Source: CAVWTN01 sp963757945
GTDB taxonomy: Bacteria > Vulcanimicrobiota > Vulcanimicrobiia > Vulcanimicrobiales > Vulcanimicrobiaceae
NCBI GenBank assembly: GCA_963757945.1
Contig: CAVWTN010000002.1
Location: forward strand, 1,674,001-1,738,000
Length of the DNA stretch: 64,000 nucleotides
Reading direction: 5' to 3'
The notes under the pieces are model-generated. The model ran no database searches. It was given only the letters and a program-made list of their open reading frames with translations, and was not told the DNA's origin. The position numbers and the translations under genes were made by a program. Each line of letters starts with the position of its first letter. Positions within the stretch are counted from its first letter, which is position 1. Positions 19,687 to 28,105 of the stretch are shown here, in pieces.

Positions 19687-20534
19687 TGGAATACACGATC
19701 GTCCACGACACCGCCTATTACTATGCGACCGCGGTTCACGAGAGCTATACGGTCGTGCATCTGCAACCGACCAGCGACGCGCATCAGTTCTGCACGCGCT
19801 TCGATCTCTCGATCTCGCCCGAGGTCCGCGTCCACAGCTACGTGGACCGGTTTTCCAACAACGTTCAGCACTTCGCGATCCTGCCCGCGCATCAAACGCT
19901 CTCGGTCCGCGCGCGCTCGATCGTCACGACGCTGCGCGGAACCGAACCGACCTTGCCGGTCGAGGCCACGCGCTCCCGGTTGCTGGCCGACACGTACGTC
20001 GCGCGCCTCTACGATTTTCTCCACGAGAGCGAATACGTCCAGTTCGACCCCCTCGTCGACGCCTTCTACGCCGAGGTCGGGCATGCGCCGCTCGCGATCG
20101 GTTCCTGGTGCTTGGAGGTCTGCCACGCGATCCACGTCGGGTTCCGGTACGCGACGGATGCGACCAGCGTGCAAACCAAGGTCGCCGAGGTCTTGGGGCA
20201 CCGTTCCGGCGTTTGCCAGGATTTCGCCCACGTCATGATCGCGGTGCTGCGCCGCGCGGGGATCCCGGCGCGGTACGTCAGCGGCTACATCTTCTCGGGC
20301 GATAGCCCGGTCCTGGGGGCCGAGGCCTCACACGCCTGGTGCGAGGCCTATTTGCCGCCCTATGGATGGGTCGGCTTCGACCCGACGAACGACAGGCTGA
20401 TCGACGAGAGCTTCGTGAAGATCGGGATCGGGCGAGACTATCGGGACGTCTGCCCGGTTCGGGGGGTCTACAAGGGCTCGACTGTCGGGGCGATGTCCGT
20501 CAACGTCGCGATGGACGCATTGCAAAACCAATAG
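19686..20534 (+). CDS. Transglutaminase-like (papain-fold) protein with bacterial N-terminal domain
   Basis: 282 residues. The N-terminal bacterial-transglutaminase beta domain (about 1-85) starts MEYTIVHDTAYYYATAVHES and holds LQPTSDAHQFCTRFDLSISP. The catalytic core follows: Cys in LGHRSGVCQDFAHVMIAVLR, His in ASHAWCEAYLPPYGWVGFDP, and Asp in the same FDPTND segment, so the papain-type triad is intact. No signal peptide. It would act as a cysteine peptidase or amidase on products of the ATP-grasp partner, or run the reverse reaction; this is inference. The operon ends here; a CIRCE-like site follows 25 bases later. Confidence 0.93.
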   Translation: MEYTIVHDTAYYYATAVHESYTVVHLQPTSDAHQFCTRFDLSISPEVRVHSYVDRFSNNVQHFAILPAHQTLSVRARSIVTTLRGTEPTLPVEATRSRLLADTYVARLYDFLHESEYVQFDPLVDAFYAEVGHAPLAIGSWCLEVCHAIHVGFRYATDATSVQTKVAEVLGHRSGVCQDFAHVMIAVLRRAGIPARYVSGYIFSGDSPVLGAEASHAWCEAYLPPYGWVGFDPTNDRLIDESFVKIGIGRDYRDVCPVRGVYKGSTVGAMSVNVAMDALQNQ

Positions 20535-20559
20535 AGGGCCTTGCAGGCAACCGGGGGGC

Positions 20560-20586
20560 TTAGCAGTGTGTTACGATGAGTGCTAA
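20560..20586 (+). promoter_or_regulatory. CIRCE-type operator upstream of hsp20-lon
   Basis: TTAGCAGTG (20560-20568), nine-base spacer, GAGTGCTAA (20578-20586). The right arm is the perfect CIRCE half-site and the left arm differs from TTAGCACTC at two positions. It lies 27 bases before the hsp20 start. HrcA repression of hsp20-lon is inferred. Confidence 0.75.
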
Positions 20587-20613
20587 CATGCCGGTTCGGA
20601 GGGGTGAGCGCCC

Positions 20614-21045
20614 GTGAGCAACGACGATCTTTTCACGGAATACGACGCGATGTTCGTCGATCTCGCTCGGCGTTCGCGGAGCGGCCGCTTCGAGCCGAAT
20701 TGCGACGTCTACCTGAGCGACGACCGGGCGACGTTGATCGTCGCCTTGGAGATCGCCGGGGCCGACCTGAGCGACGTGCGGATCGACGTCGAGGAGCGCC
20801 GGCTCTGCATCGCCGGCCGGCGGAATGACCGGCAGCGCGACGACCGGGGCTCGGTTCTTATGAAGGAGATCGAGTACGGCGAGTTCAGCAAGAAGATCCA
20901 CCTGCCGATCGCTATCGATTACACGGCTGCAACTGCGAGCTACCGCGACGGTATGTTAGCTATCCACCTCCCGGTCGCCCCGGACGCCTACCTCCCGACG
21001 CGCCGCACCGAAATCCGGATGACGGTCAAAAGGATTCTCGCATAA
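20614..21045 (+). CDS. Hsp20/alpha-crystallin small heat-shock protein
   Basis: 143 residues. The alpha-crystallin domain runs from about residue 25 (FEPNCDVYLSDDRATLIVAL) to about 120: EIAGADLSDVRIDVEERRLCIAGRR, GEFSKKIHLPIAID and YRDGMLAIHLPVA, where the usual 'G-V-L' before the last strands reads GML. GTG at 20614 is preceded by GGAGGGG (20598-20604). It is an ATP-independent holdase that keeps unfolding proteins soluble. Its stop overlaps the lon start (TAATG), coupling holdase and protease output under the same CIRCE-like site. Confidence 0.92.
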   Translation: MSNDDLFTEYDAMFVDLARRSRSGRFEPNCDVYLSDDRATLIVALEIAGADLSDVRIDVEERRLCIAGRRNDRQRDDRGSVLMKEIEYGEFSKKIHLPIAIDYTAATASYRDGMLAIHLPVAPDAYLPTRRTEIRMTVKRILA

Positions 21046-23507
21046 TGGCTCGAGCCGCAACCAAACAGCTGCACCAAGACATCCTCGGCATTTTGCCGCT
21101 CCAGGACGCCGTGTTGTTTCCGAACACGGTGATTCCGCTCGCGGTCGTCAAGAAGCCCGGGATCGCGCTCGTCGAGGAAGCACTCCGCGACGGCAAGCAG
21201 ATCGGGCTCGTCGCGCTGCGCGATAAGGACATCGAAGACCCGGGCCCGGACGATCTGCGCCGCGTCGGTACGATCGGCACTATTCAGAAGATGCTCAAGG
21301 TCCCGGACGGCACGCTGCGCTGCATCGTCGCCGGCTCCGACGTGTTCCGCATCGATACGTTCACGAAGGTCACGCCGTACTTCGCCGCGACCTACACGGA
21401 GCTGCCCGACATCACGCGCGAATCGGCCGACCTGACCGCGATGCACCGCAATCTCGCCGGGCTGTTCTCCAAGCTCTTGGGCTATCTGCCCCAGGCGCCG
21501 CGCGAGATGGAGATGGAAGTCAACAACATCAGCGACTCCAATCTCCTCACGTACTTCATCGCCTCGACGATGCGGCTCGACACGGCCGACCGCCAGGGGA
21601 TCCTCGAGGAGCGCAACACCGAGAAGCGGATGCGCAAGCTCACGATGCTCCTGACCAAGGAGCTCGAAGTCGTCGAGCTCGGCCACAAGATCCAAGGCGA
21701 CATCCAGCGCGAGATGGAGAAGAATCAGCGCGAGTTCTACCTGCGCCAGCAGTTGCGGGCGATTCAGGAAGAGCTCGGCGAGAGCGATCCGCAGCAAGCC
21801 GAGACCAACGAGCTGCGCAAGAAGATCGACGAAGCGCAGATGCCCGAGGAAGTGCGTAAAGCGGCCGACCGGGAACTGGACCGGCTCTCGAAGGTCCCGA
21901 CCGCGAGCCCCGAGTACAGCGTGATCCGCACGTACGTGGACTGGCTCGTGCAACTCCCTTGGGGCAAGGAGACGGCCGACGCGATCGACATCACGCGGGC
22001 GCGGGCCGTCCTCGACGAAGATCACTACGATCTCGAGAAAGTCAAAGACCGCATCATCGAGTACTTGGCGGTCGGCAAGCTCAAGAAGAAGCTGACGGGG
22101 CCGATCCTCTGCTTCGTCGGGCCGCCAGGCGTCGGCAAGACCTCGCTCGGTCAGTCGATCGCTCGCGCGATGGGCCGCAAGTTCGTGCGCCTCTCGGTCG
22201 GCGGCGTTCGCGACGAAGCCGAGATCCGCGGCCATCGGCGCACGTACATCGGCGCGATGCCGGGGACGATCATCCGCGCCCTGCGCGACGCGGGGACGCG
22301 CAACCCCGTGATGATGATCGACGAGATCGACAAGGTCGGCAGCGATTTCCGCGGCGACCCGCAATCGGCGCTGCTCGAAGTGCTCGATCCGGCGCAGAAC
22401 AACACGTTCCGCGACCACTACCTCGACCTGCCCTTCGATCTCTCCCAAGTGCTCTTCGTCTGTACGGCCAACGACCTCTCGACGATCAGCCCGCCGCTGC
22501 GCGACCGCATGGAGATCATCTCGCTCTCCGGCTACACGGAGCTCGAGAAGCTGCAGATCGCCAAGCGCTACTTGCTCAAGAAGCAGCGCCTGGCGAACGG
22601 CCTCAAGGACACGCAGGCGCAGATCAACGACGCTGCGGTGCGCACGATCATCAGCGATTACACGCGCGAAGCCGGGGTGCGCAATCTCGAACGTGAGATC
22701 GGCACGATCTTCCGCAAGGTCGCGCGCCGGATCGCGGAAGAGCCGCGCTACAAGGCCCGGGTGAAGCCGGAGACCGTCAGCGAATACCTCTCGCGTCCGC
22801 GGTTCTTCAACGAGGTCAAGAAGCGCACGGCCTCCGTGGGCGTCGCGACCGGCATGTTCTGGACGCCGGTCGGCGGCGACATCCTGTTCATCGAGACCTC
22901 GGCGATGCCGGGGACGGGGAAGCTCGTGCTCACGGGCCAGCTCGGCGACGTGATGAAGGAAAGCGCGACGGCGGCGCTCTCGTTCATCCGCTCGCGTTCG
23001 AACGAACTCGGCCTGCCCGACGACTACTTCGCCAAGCACGACCTGCACATCCACCTTCCGGCCGGCGCGATCCCGAAGGACGGGCCTTCGGCCGGCATCG
23101 CGCTCGCGACGGCGCTCGTTTCGCTGCTCACGAATACGAAGGTCGATCACAACGTCGCGATGACGGGCGAGATCACGTTGACCGGGCAAGTGCTCCCGAT
23201 CGGCGGGCTCAAGGAGAAAGTGCTCGGCGCGAAGCGAGCCGGCATCAAGAAGATCATCTTGCCGAGACGCAATGAAGTCGACCTCGACGACATTCCCAAG
23301 GAAGTCCGCGACACGATGGAGTTCGTGCCGGTCGAGGAGATCTCCGAAGTGTTGGTGCAGGCGCTCGGCAAGCGCATCATCACCCCCGTCGATCTCGGTG
23401 CCGAGGACGGGCCTTCCCACGACAACGTCGTCTCGATCCGGCGCCGCGCGACGGAGCGCAAGCGCGTCGTGCGGTCTCGCGCGCCGGTCGCTTCGCGCAA
23501 GCGCTAG
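21045..23507 (+). CDS. lon: ATP-dependent protease Lon
   Basis: 820 residues. Domains: N-terminal substrate domain (LPLQDAVLFPNTVIPLAV), coiled linker with EMEKNQREFYLRQQLRAI, AAA+ module with Walker A GPPGVGKTSLG and Walker B VMMIDEIDKVG, and the C-terminal LonC peptidase with the catalytic Ser in PKDGPSAGIALA and Lys in GGLKEKVLGAKRAG. Degrades misfolded and short-lived proteins in the cytoplasm. The last about 30 residues are basic (RRRATERKRVVRSRAP), an extension beyond the core. Cotranscribed with hsp20 from the CIRCE-type promoter region. Confidence 0.98.
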   Translation: MARAATKQLHQDILGILPLQDAVLFPNTVIPLAVVKKPGIALVEEALRDGKQIGLVALRDKDIEDPGPDDLRRVGTIGTIQKMLKVPDGTLRCIVAGSDVFRIDTFTKVTPYFAATYTELPDITRESADLTAMHRNLAGLFSKLLGYLPQAPREMEMEVNNISDSNLLTYFIASTMRLDTADRQGILEERNTEKRMRKLTMLLTKELEVVELGHKIQGDIQREMEKNQREFYLRQQLRAIQEELGESDPQQAETNELRKKIDEAQMPEEVRKAADRELDRLSKVPTASPEYSVIRTYVDWLVQLPWGKETADAIDITRARAVLDEDHYDLEKVKDRIIEYLAVGKLKKKLTGPILCFVGPPGVGKTSLGQSIARAMGRKFVRLSVGGVRDEAEIRGHRRTYIGAMPGTIIRALRDAGTRNPVMMIDEIDKVGSDFRGDPQSALLEVLDPAQNNTFRDHYLDLPFDLSQVLFVCTANDLSTISPPLRDRMEIISLSGYTELEKLQIAKRYLLKKQRLANGLKDTQAQINDAAVRTIISDYTREAGVRNLEREIGTIFRKVARRIAEEPRYKARVKPETVSEYLSRPRFFNEVKKRTASVGVATGMFWTPVGGDILFIETSAMPGTGKLVLTGQLGDVMKESATAALSFIRSRSNELGLPDDYFAKHDLHIHLPAGAIPKDGPSAGIALATALVSLLTNTKVDHNVAMTGEITLTGQVLPIGGLKEKVLGAKRAGIKKIILPRRNEVDLDDIPKEVRDTMEFVPVEEISEVLVQALGKRIITPVDLGAEDGPSHDNVVSIRRRATERKRVVRSRAPVASRKR

Positions 23508-23536
23508 AGGCTGCGCGGATACTCGGAAGAAGCGAG

Positions 23537-23564
23537 GGCGCTTTCAATAGCTGAAAGCGCCTTT
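23537..23564 (+). terminator. Terminator-like hairpin after lon
   Basis: A 10-bp stem GGCGCTTTCA (23537-23546) / TGAAAGCGCC (23552-23561) with loop ATAGC, followed by a short T run (TTT). Placed 30 bases past the lon stop; the T tract is weak. Confidence 0.6.
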
Positions 23565-23639
23565 CGCATTTGCTCCGGGCAAGGCGTCGCCGCGCGGGCG
23601 TGAAGAGGCATAGCGCAGCGGCGTGCCGCAGATTTTAGG

Positions 23640-24566
23640 GTGCCGCGCTCGTTGACCGCGGCCGCGATGCTCGCGGCTGTGTATCTTTTTTGGGGCGCGA
23701 CCGCGCCCGCGATTCGCTTCATGGTGGAGGCGCTTCCGCCGTGGACGGTCGCGTCGCTGCGCTTCTTTTGCGCGGGAGCGCTGCTCTGGGCGTACGCGCG
23801 CTTTCGCGGCGTGCCGATGCCGACTTGCCGGGATTGGTTCAATGCGACCGTGACCGGCACGCTGCAATTCCCGGCCGGCAACGCGATGTTCATGTGGTCG
23901 TTGCAATACCTGCCGAGCGGCGTCGGGGCGCTGTTCTTCTCGCTCTCGCCGATGTGGATGGCGCTGATCGATTATCTGTTCTTCGGCCGCAAGCTCGCGC
24001 GTCAGGCGGCGGTCGGCCTCGTGCTGGGGTTCGCCGGGATCGGGATCCTCGTGTTGCCCTCGAGTGCCCTCGGCGGGATGCATTGGCCGCTCGTGGCGAC
24101 GCTGGTCGGCATCTGGTCGTCGTTCTCATGGGCGCTCGGCTCGATCGCGCAACGCCGTTTCGGCGGCGGCGACTTGTTGCAAGCGAGCGCCATGCAGATG
24201 CTGGTGGCATCCGTCATCATCGAAGCGATGGCGCTCGCGGTCGGTGAGCGTCCTTCGCTCGCCGCCGTCACGCCGGCACTGCTGGGCGCGTTCGCGTTCC
24301 TCGTGATCCTCGGCAGCATCGTGGGCTATAGCTGCTATCTGTGGGTGATGCGCCATCTCCCGACCGCGATCGCCTCGACCTATTCGTACGTGAACCCGCT
24401 CGTCGCGATCCTGTTGGGCGTGCTGTTCTTGCACGAGGCGTTCACCTTGCGGATCGCGCTCGCGGCAGCCGTCATCGTCGCCGGCGTCGCGCTGATGATC
24501 TCAGCACCCCCGCGCGCCGGCGCCGGCCCCGCCCTCGCGCCCGCGACCCCGCTCGTCGAGGCTTAA
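23640..24566 (+). CDS. EamA/DMT-superfamily transporter
   Basis: 308 residues with ten hydrophobic segments in two repeats of five, as in the drug/metabolite transporter superfamily. Typical signatures: YLFWGATAPAIRFMVEALPPWTVASLRFF in the first repeat and STYSYVNPLVAILLGVLFLHE in the second. It starts at GTG 23640; no strong SD is visible. These permeases export amino acids or metabolites; the substrate is not predictable. The C-terminus is Pro/Ala-rich (PPRAGAGPALAPATP). Monocistronic. Confidence 0.88.
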   Translation: MPRSLTAAAMLAAVYLFWGATAPAIRFMVEALPPWTVASLRFFCAGALLWAYARFRGVPMPTCRDWFNATVTGTLQFPAGNAMFMWSLQYLPSGVGALFFSLSPMWMALIDYLFFGRKLARQAAVGLVLGFAGIGILVLPSSALGGMHWPLVATLVGIWSSFSWALGSIAQRRFGGGDLLQASAMQMLVASVIIEAMALAVGERPSLAAVTPALLGAFAFLVILGSIVGYSCYLWVMRHLPTAIASTYSYVNPLVAILLGVLFLHEAFTLRIALAAAVIVAGVALMISAPPRAGAGPALAPATPLVEA

Positions 24567-24575
24567 CGGCGCGCG

Positions 24576-24830
24576 CTATTCCTCTCCGTCGAAATAGTCG
24601 AGCGGCTCCGAGCGTATGCAGCGGTTGTGCGGCGAGCGCACGGCCCACTTGTCGCTATCGGGATAGTAGTTCGATTCGCCGAGCGGGTTATCGGCGACGA
24701 CGTAGAGGATCAGGTCGTCCACGCCCTTACGCCCGAGCGCTTCCGAAACTTCCTTGCCGAACCCCGAGAACGTCCCCTTCGGCGACGACCAAGAGATCTC
24801 GGTGAGCTCGTTCGTGTTGACGATGCGCAT
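24576..24830 (-). CDS. Short cupin-family remnant lacking the barrel core
   Basis: 84 residues from the ATG at 24830. From memory of the family, the first about 33 residues (MRIVNTNELTEISWSSPKGT onward to ALGRK) match the N-terminus of about 150-residue cupins that start with a W-S-S-P-K-G block, and residues from about 36 (DDLILYVVADNPLGES, YYPDSDKWAVRSP, RSEPLDYFDGEE) match their C-terminus. The central double-stranded beta-helix with its metal-binding histidines is missing, as though about 70 codons were deleted in frame near 24725-24731. The protein probably cannot bind metal as a normal cupin. Comparison is from recall, not alignment. Confidence 0.55.
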   Translation of the reverse strand: MRIVNTNELTEISWSSPKGTFSGFGKEVSEALGRKGVDDLILYVVADNPLGESNYYPDSDKWAVRSPHNRCIRSEPLDYFDGEE

Positions 24831-24852
24831 GTGCGGTTCTCCCTGGTGCGTT

Positions 24853-25242
24853 CTAGGCTGGTATCGTATCGACGTCATATTTCGCGAACGCCCGATCGCT
24901 CGTGACGATCGTCATGCGTTCGGCCTGCGCCTGTGCGATCAACAGTCGATCGAACGGATCGAGATGATGGGCGGGGAGCGACGCGACGCCGAACGTGTGC
25001 TCCGGCGTGATCGACAACGGTAGCAGTCCCGCTTGCTCGATGCGCCCGAGAACGTATTCGCTCGCGTCGCCGGGAAGCGTGAGCTTGCCGATCCCCACTT
25101 TGATCGCGATTTCCCATGTGGAGACCGCCGAAACGAAGACGTCGTTCGCAGGATCCGCGAGCCGCTCTCGAACGGCTTTCTTGATCTTCGTGGGTCGGGC
25201 GAGCAGCCAGAGCAGGACGTGCGTGTCCAGCAAGAGCTTCAT
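24853..25242 (-). CDS. vapC: PIN-domain ribonuclease toxin VapC
   Basis: 129 residues forming one PIN domain. Acidic metal-binding residues: Asp6 in LLLDTHVLLWLL, Glu in STWEIAIK, Asp in LDPFDRLLIAQA and Asp in IVTSDRAFAKYD. Such toxins cleave tRNA or rRNA when released from the antitoxin. The start overlaps the antitoxin stop by four bases (ATGA), the standard arrangement, and the pair is probably autoregulated from the upstream inverted repeat. Confidence 0.93.
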   Translation of the reverse strand: MKLLLDTHVLLWLLARPTKIKKAVRERLADPANDVFVSAVSTWEIAIKVGIGKLTLPGDASEYVLGRIEQAGLLPLSITPEHTFGVASLPAHHLDPFDRLLIAQAQAERMTIVTSDRAFAKYDVDTIPA

Positions 25243-25469
25243 CCGCGGTAAAAGGCCTCGAGCAGTTCGGGCGGCAGTTCGTCGAAATCGGGGGCGATGA
25301 CGATTCGCTCGTCGCCGGTGCCGAAGTCACGACGCTTTCGCTCCGCGATCGGAACGATGCGAGCGACCGGCTTGCCCTTTTTCGTCACGACGATCGTCTC
25401 GCCGCACTCTACCTCGGTGACGAGCGCCGAGAAGTGAGTTTTCGCTTCGAATATTCCGACGGTTTTCAT
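25239..25469 (-). CDS. vapB: Phd/YefM-type antitoxin VapB
   Basis: 76 residues. The N-terminal DNA-binding part has the Phd/YefM pattern: GIFEAKTHFSALVTEVECGE, TIVVTKKGKPVARIVP. The C-terminal tail (IVIAPDFDELPPELLEAFYRG) is the acidic/aromatic helix that would wrap the PIN toxin. It neutralises VapC and, with it, represses the operon. The first gene of the two-gene unit; the palindrome at 25477-25502 lies directly upstream. Confidence 0.93.
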   Translation of the reverse strand: MKTVGIFEAKTHFSALVTEVECGETIVVTKKGKPVARIVPIAERKRRDFGTGDERIVIAPDFDELPPELLEAFYRG

Positions 25470-25476
25470 TGGTGCA

Positions 25477-25502
25477 TGATAGCACTAGTTGACTAGTTAT
25501 CA
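25477..25502 (-). promoter_or_regulatory. Palindromic operator of vapBC
   Basis: TGATA, two bases, ACTAGT, TG, ACTAGT, then TATCA: an imperfect inverted repeat with a perfect hexameric core, eight bases upstream of vapB. Position and symmetry fit an autorepression site. Confidence 0.65.
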
Positions 25503-25582
25503 AAGTCGCCTCTCCAACCCCCGGGGGACTCCGCGGCGTGGGTCCCTAAAAGTGAGGGATACCCCTTCCCTGCGGAGACACG

Positions 25583-26758
25583 ATGCCCAAGCAGACCCTC
25601 TTCATCCCCGGCCCCGTCACGTGCTCGCCCGACGTTCTCTCTGCGCTGGCGAAGCCGATGATCAACCATCGCGGGCCCGAGTTCAAGGCGCTGCTCGAGC
25701 GGATCACGCGCGGCATGCAGCCGATCTTCGGGACGGCGAGCGAGGTCGTTCTGCTGGGAAGCTCCGGGACGGGCGGCCTCGAAGCGGCGGTGGCGAGTTC
25801 GTTCTCGCCGGGGCAGAAGGTGCTCTCGGCGCCGGTCGGCGTCTTCGGTAAGCGTCTGGCGAACATCGCGAAGACGTACGGCCTCGTCGTCGAGATCCTC
25901 GAGACGCCGCTCGGCTCCGCGCTCGATCCCGCGGCGCTCGCCGCTCGCTTGCGCGCCGACACGCAGCACGAGATCTCCGGCATCCTGCTGACGCACAACG
26001 AGACCTCGACGGGCGTGCAAAACGACATGGCCGCGATCGCGCGCGCGATCGGGGGACATCCGGCGACGGTGATCGTCGATTCCGTCAGCGGCCTGGGCGC
26101 CTCGGAATTCAAGATGGATGAATGGGGCTTCGACGTCGTCGTGACCGCCTCGCAAAAGGCGCTCGCCGTTCCACCCGGCGCCGCGATGGTCGCGGTGAGC
26201 CCGCGCGGCTGGGAGCGGATCGCGAAGGCCGGCGTGCCGCGCTTCTACCTCGACCTGCAGAAGGCGCGTGAGTTCGCAAAGAGCGGCGAGACGCCGTGGA
26301 CGCCGCCGCTCTCGATCCTCTTCGGGCTCGACGTCGGGATCGAACGCTACCACGCGGAAGGCGCCGAGAACGTCTATGCACGCCACGCGCGCAACGCCGA
26401 AGCGATTCGCGCCGCGGCGCAGGCGCTCGGCTTGACGCTGTTCTCGCAGCCCGATGCGCATTCGGTGACCGTCGTCGCGATGAACGTCCCGGCGGGCGTC
26501 GAGCAGCCCGCGGTCGGCAAAGAATTGCGCGAGGAGTTCGGCATCGTGATCGGCGGCGGACAGCAGGAGCTCAAGGGCAAGATCTTCCGCATCGGCACGA
26601 TGGGCGACATCACGCAAGCCGACGTCATCGGCGCGCTCGCCGCATTCGAACTCGTGCTGCGCAAGCACGGCTACGATGCGCCGCTCGGCTCGGCCGCGGC
26701 CGCGGCGCTGCGCGTGTTCGCAGGCGAAGCCGCCCCCGAACCCGCGCTCGCGCGCTAA
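25583..26758 (+). CDS. Class V PLP-dependent aminotransferase (alanine/serine-glyoxylate type)
   Basis: 391 residues. N-terminal FIPGPVTCSPDVLSALAKPMINHRGPEF and VVLLGSSGTGGLEAAVAS are typical of the alanine-glyoxylate/serine-pyruvate branch. Asp in VIVDSVSGLGASEF contacts the cofactor, and the Schiff-base Lys is in VVTASQKALAVPPG. It would transaminate serine or alanine with glyoxylate or pyruvate (photorespiratory-type or serine catabolism); the exact donor is uncertain. Monocistronic; the tail (AAPEPALAR) is a short low-complexity extension. Confidence 0.92.
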   Translation: MPKQTLFIPGPVTCSPDVLSALAKPMINHRGPEFKALLERITRGMQPIFGTASEVVLLGSSGTGGLEAAVASSFSPGQKVLSAPVGVFGKRLANIAKTYGLVVEILETPLGSALDPAALAARLRADTQHEISGILLTHNETSTGVQNDMAAIARAIGGHPATVIVDSVSGLGASEFKMDEWGFDVVVTASQKALAVPPGAAMVAVSPRGWERIAKAGVPRFYLDLQKAREFAKSGETPWTPPLSILFGLDVGIERYHAEGAENVYARHARNAEAIRAAAQALGLTLFSQPDAHSVTVVAMNVPAGVEQPAVGKELREEFGIVIGGGQQELKGKIFRIGTMGDITQADVIGALAAFELVLRKHGYDAPLGSAAAAALRVFAGEAAPEPALAR

Positions 26759-26765
26759 GCGCCGT

Positions 26766-27332
26766 TCAAGCCGCGGGCTGAGCCCGCGTTTTGAGGTGCC
26801 GGATCAATTCGAGCGCGTCGGCCGGCGGCTTACGCTCGATGCGCCGGTATTCGCTACCGTCCGGGGTCCGTGCGAGCAGGCCGCGTGAGAACAGCTCTCG
26901 GCGCAGCAGGCAGTGGTCTCCGAACAGATGGTGCGCGCGCAGCACGCCGTCGATGTCGCGTTCGCGCAGAACGCTCCCCGACGGCAGGCGTGACCAGAGC
27001 ACCCACAGGCAGGGCTCGCGATGCCCGGCCTTCGACGGCCAGCGCACGAGGCGGCCGGCACCGTCGAAATATCGGGCGATGCGCTTCAGGCGAACGTAGT
27101 CGACGGGCTCGGGTGCAGGGGCGGGCTCGAGCCCGGCGTTCTCGAGCGCGTCCTTAGCGCCGGCTTGCGCGCGGAAATGCTGAAAGTTTCGATAGCCCGC
27201 GGCGCGGCTAACGATATTCAGGAGCTCGACGTGGCCGGGCTTAGCATCCGACGCATCGAGCTGCTGCTTGAGCGCGCGCGCGAGCAGGGAGACATCGCTC
27301 ACGACGAGCGGAAACACGGTTCTGGACATCAC
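26766..27332 (-). CDS. DUF2087-domain protein with glyoxalase-superfamily-related N-domain
   Basis: 188 residues. C-terminal DUF2087 features: IARYFDGAGRLVRWPSKAGH, ERDIDGVLRAHHLFGDHCLLRREL, GLLARTPDGSEYRR. The N-terminal about 60 residues (SLLARALKQQLDASDAKPGH, AAGYRNFQHFRA) resemble a small helical domain found on some glyoxalase-related and DNA-associated proteins. DUF2087 proteins are often annotated as transcriptional regulators on weak evidence. Function unknown. The 230 bases upstream (27333-27562) hold no feature I can support. Confidence 0.75.
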   Translation of the reverse strand: MMSRTVFPLVVSDVSLLARALKQQLDASDAKPGHVELLNIVSRAAGYRNFQHFRAQAGAKDALENAGLEPAPAPEPVDYVRLKRIARYFDGAGRLVRWPSKAGHREPCLWVLWSRLPSGSVLRERDIDGVLRAHHLFGDHCLLRRELFSRGLLARTPDGSEYRRIERKPPADALELIRHLKTRAQPAA

Positions 27333-27562
27333 TCATCCTCAACGCGTGCCTATCTCGGAGAGATCATCGGGATCGCCGTCTTGCGACTCGGCACGGGATA
27401 GCGTGTGTCGAGAACGTTTCGTACCGGCAGGTTTAGCTCTCCTCGCGGAGCGGCGATGCCTTGGTGAACTGCCGACCACGTTCTATGATGCACCAAAGGC
27501 GGCGCGTTTTGCAAGCCCCCGCGTTTCGCTACCTGCTCGAGGCATGGCGGGCGTAGCCGCGC

Positions 27563-28105
27563 TCAGACCTTGTGCTTCTCGAACGCGCCTTTCGTGAAGG
27601 GGCGCTGATACCAGGGGAACGAGCTGCGGATCGCGCCGTCGAGGCCTTCGTTCGGTTGCGTGATCGCGCTTGCGAGGACCGAGCGGTGCAGGTCGGCGCG
27701 GAAATCGCCGCTGAGCGGAAACCAGAGCGCGACGTACAGGATGATCCAGATGAACACGAGCGCTTTGCCGATGCCGACCACCGCGCCCAAGATCCCGTTG
27801 ACCGTACCGAGGACCGGCAGCTTCGCGACGCGTTCCAGCACGTAGCCGATCGCGTACACCGCGAGATACGCAACCGCGCCCGCGAGCAGCATCGCGGCGA
27901 CGTGCGCCGAGCCTTTCGTCAAGTGCGTCGTGTCGGCGACTTGCGCGTCCCAGATGCCCGGATAGTAGAAGGCCGCCAGCAGCGCCGCGAACAGCGCGAC
28001 GGCGCCCGTCAGTTCCGAGATGAAGCCGCGGCGCCAGCCGGTGAACGCGGAGAACGCGAGGATCGCGCCGATTGCGAGATCGGGCCAGGCGATGCCGAGG
28101 ATCAT
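27563..28105 (-). CDS. CvpA-family membrane protein
   Basis: 180 residues with four hydrophobic segments. The N-terminus (WPDLAIGAILAFSAFTGWRRGFISELTGAVALFAALLAAF, with the conserved G-W-R-R-G-F) and the second repeat (LPVLGTVNGILGAVVGIGKALVFIWI) match the CvpA/colicin V production family, small inner-membrane proteins linked to envelope homeostasis. The start overlaps the pheT stop by four bases, so it is the third gene of a pheS-pheT-cvpA operon, a known gene order in several phyla. Confidence 0.88.
   Translation of the reverse strand: MILGIAWPDLAIGAILAFSAFTGWRRGFISELTGAVALFAALLAAFYYPGIWDAQVADTTHLTKGSAHVAAMLLAGAVAYLAVYAIGYVLERVAKLPVLGTVNGILGAVVGIGKALVFIWIILYVALWFPLSGDFRADLHRSVLASAITQPNEGLDGAIRSSFPWYQRPFTKGAFEKHKV

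Noticed and set aside
24853..25502. VapBC as part of a mobile island
   Set aside because: No integrase, tRNA end, flanking direct repeat or change in base composition is visible; it sits between ordinary chromosomal genes.
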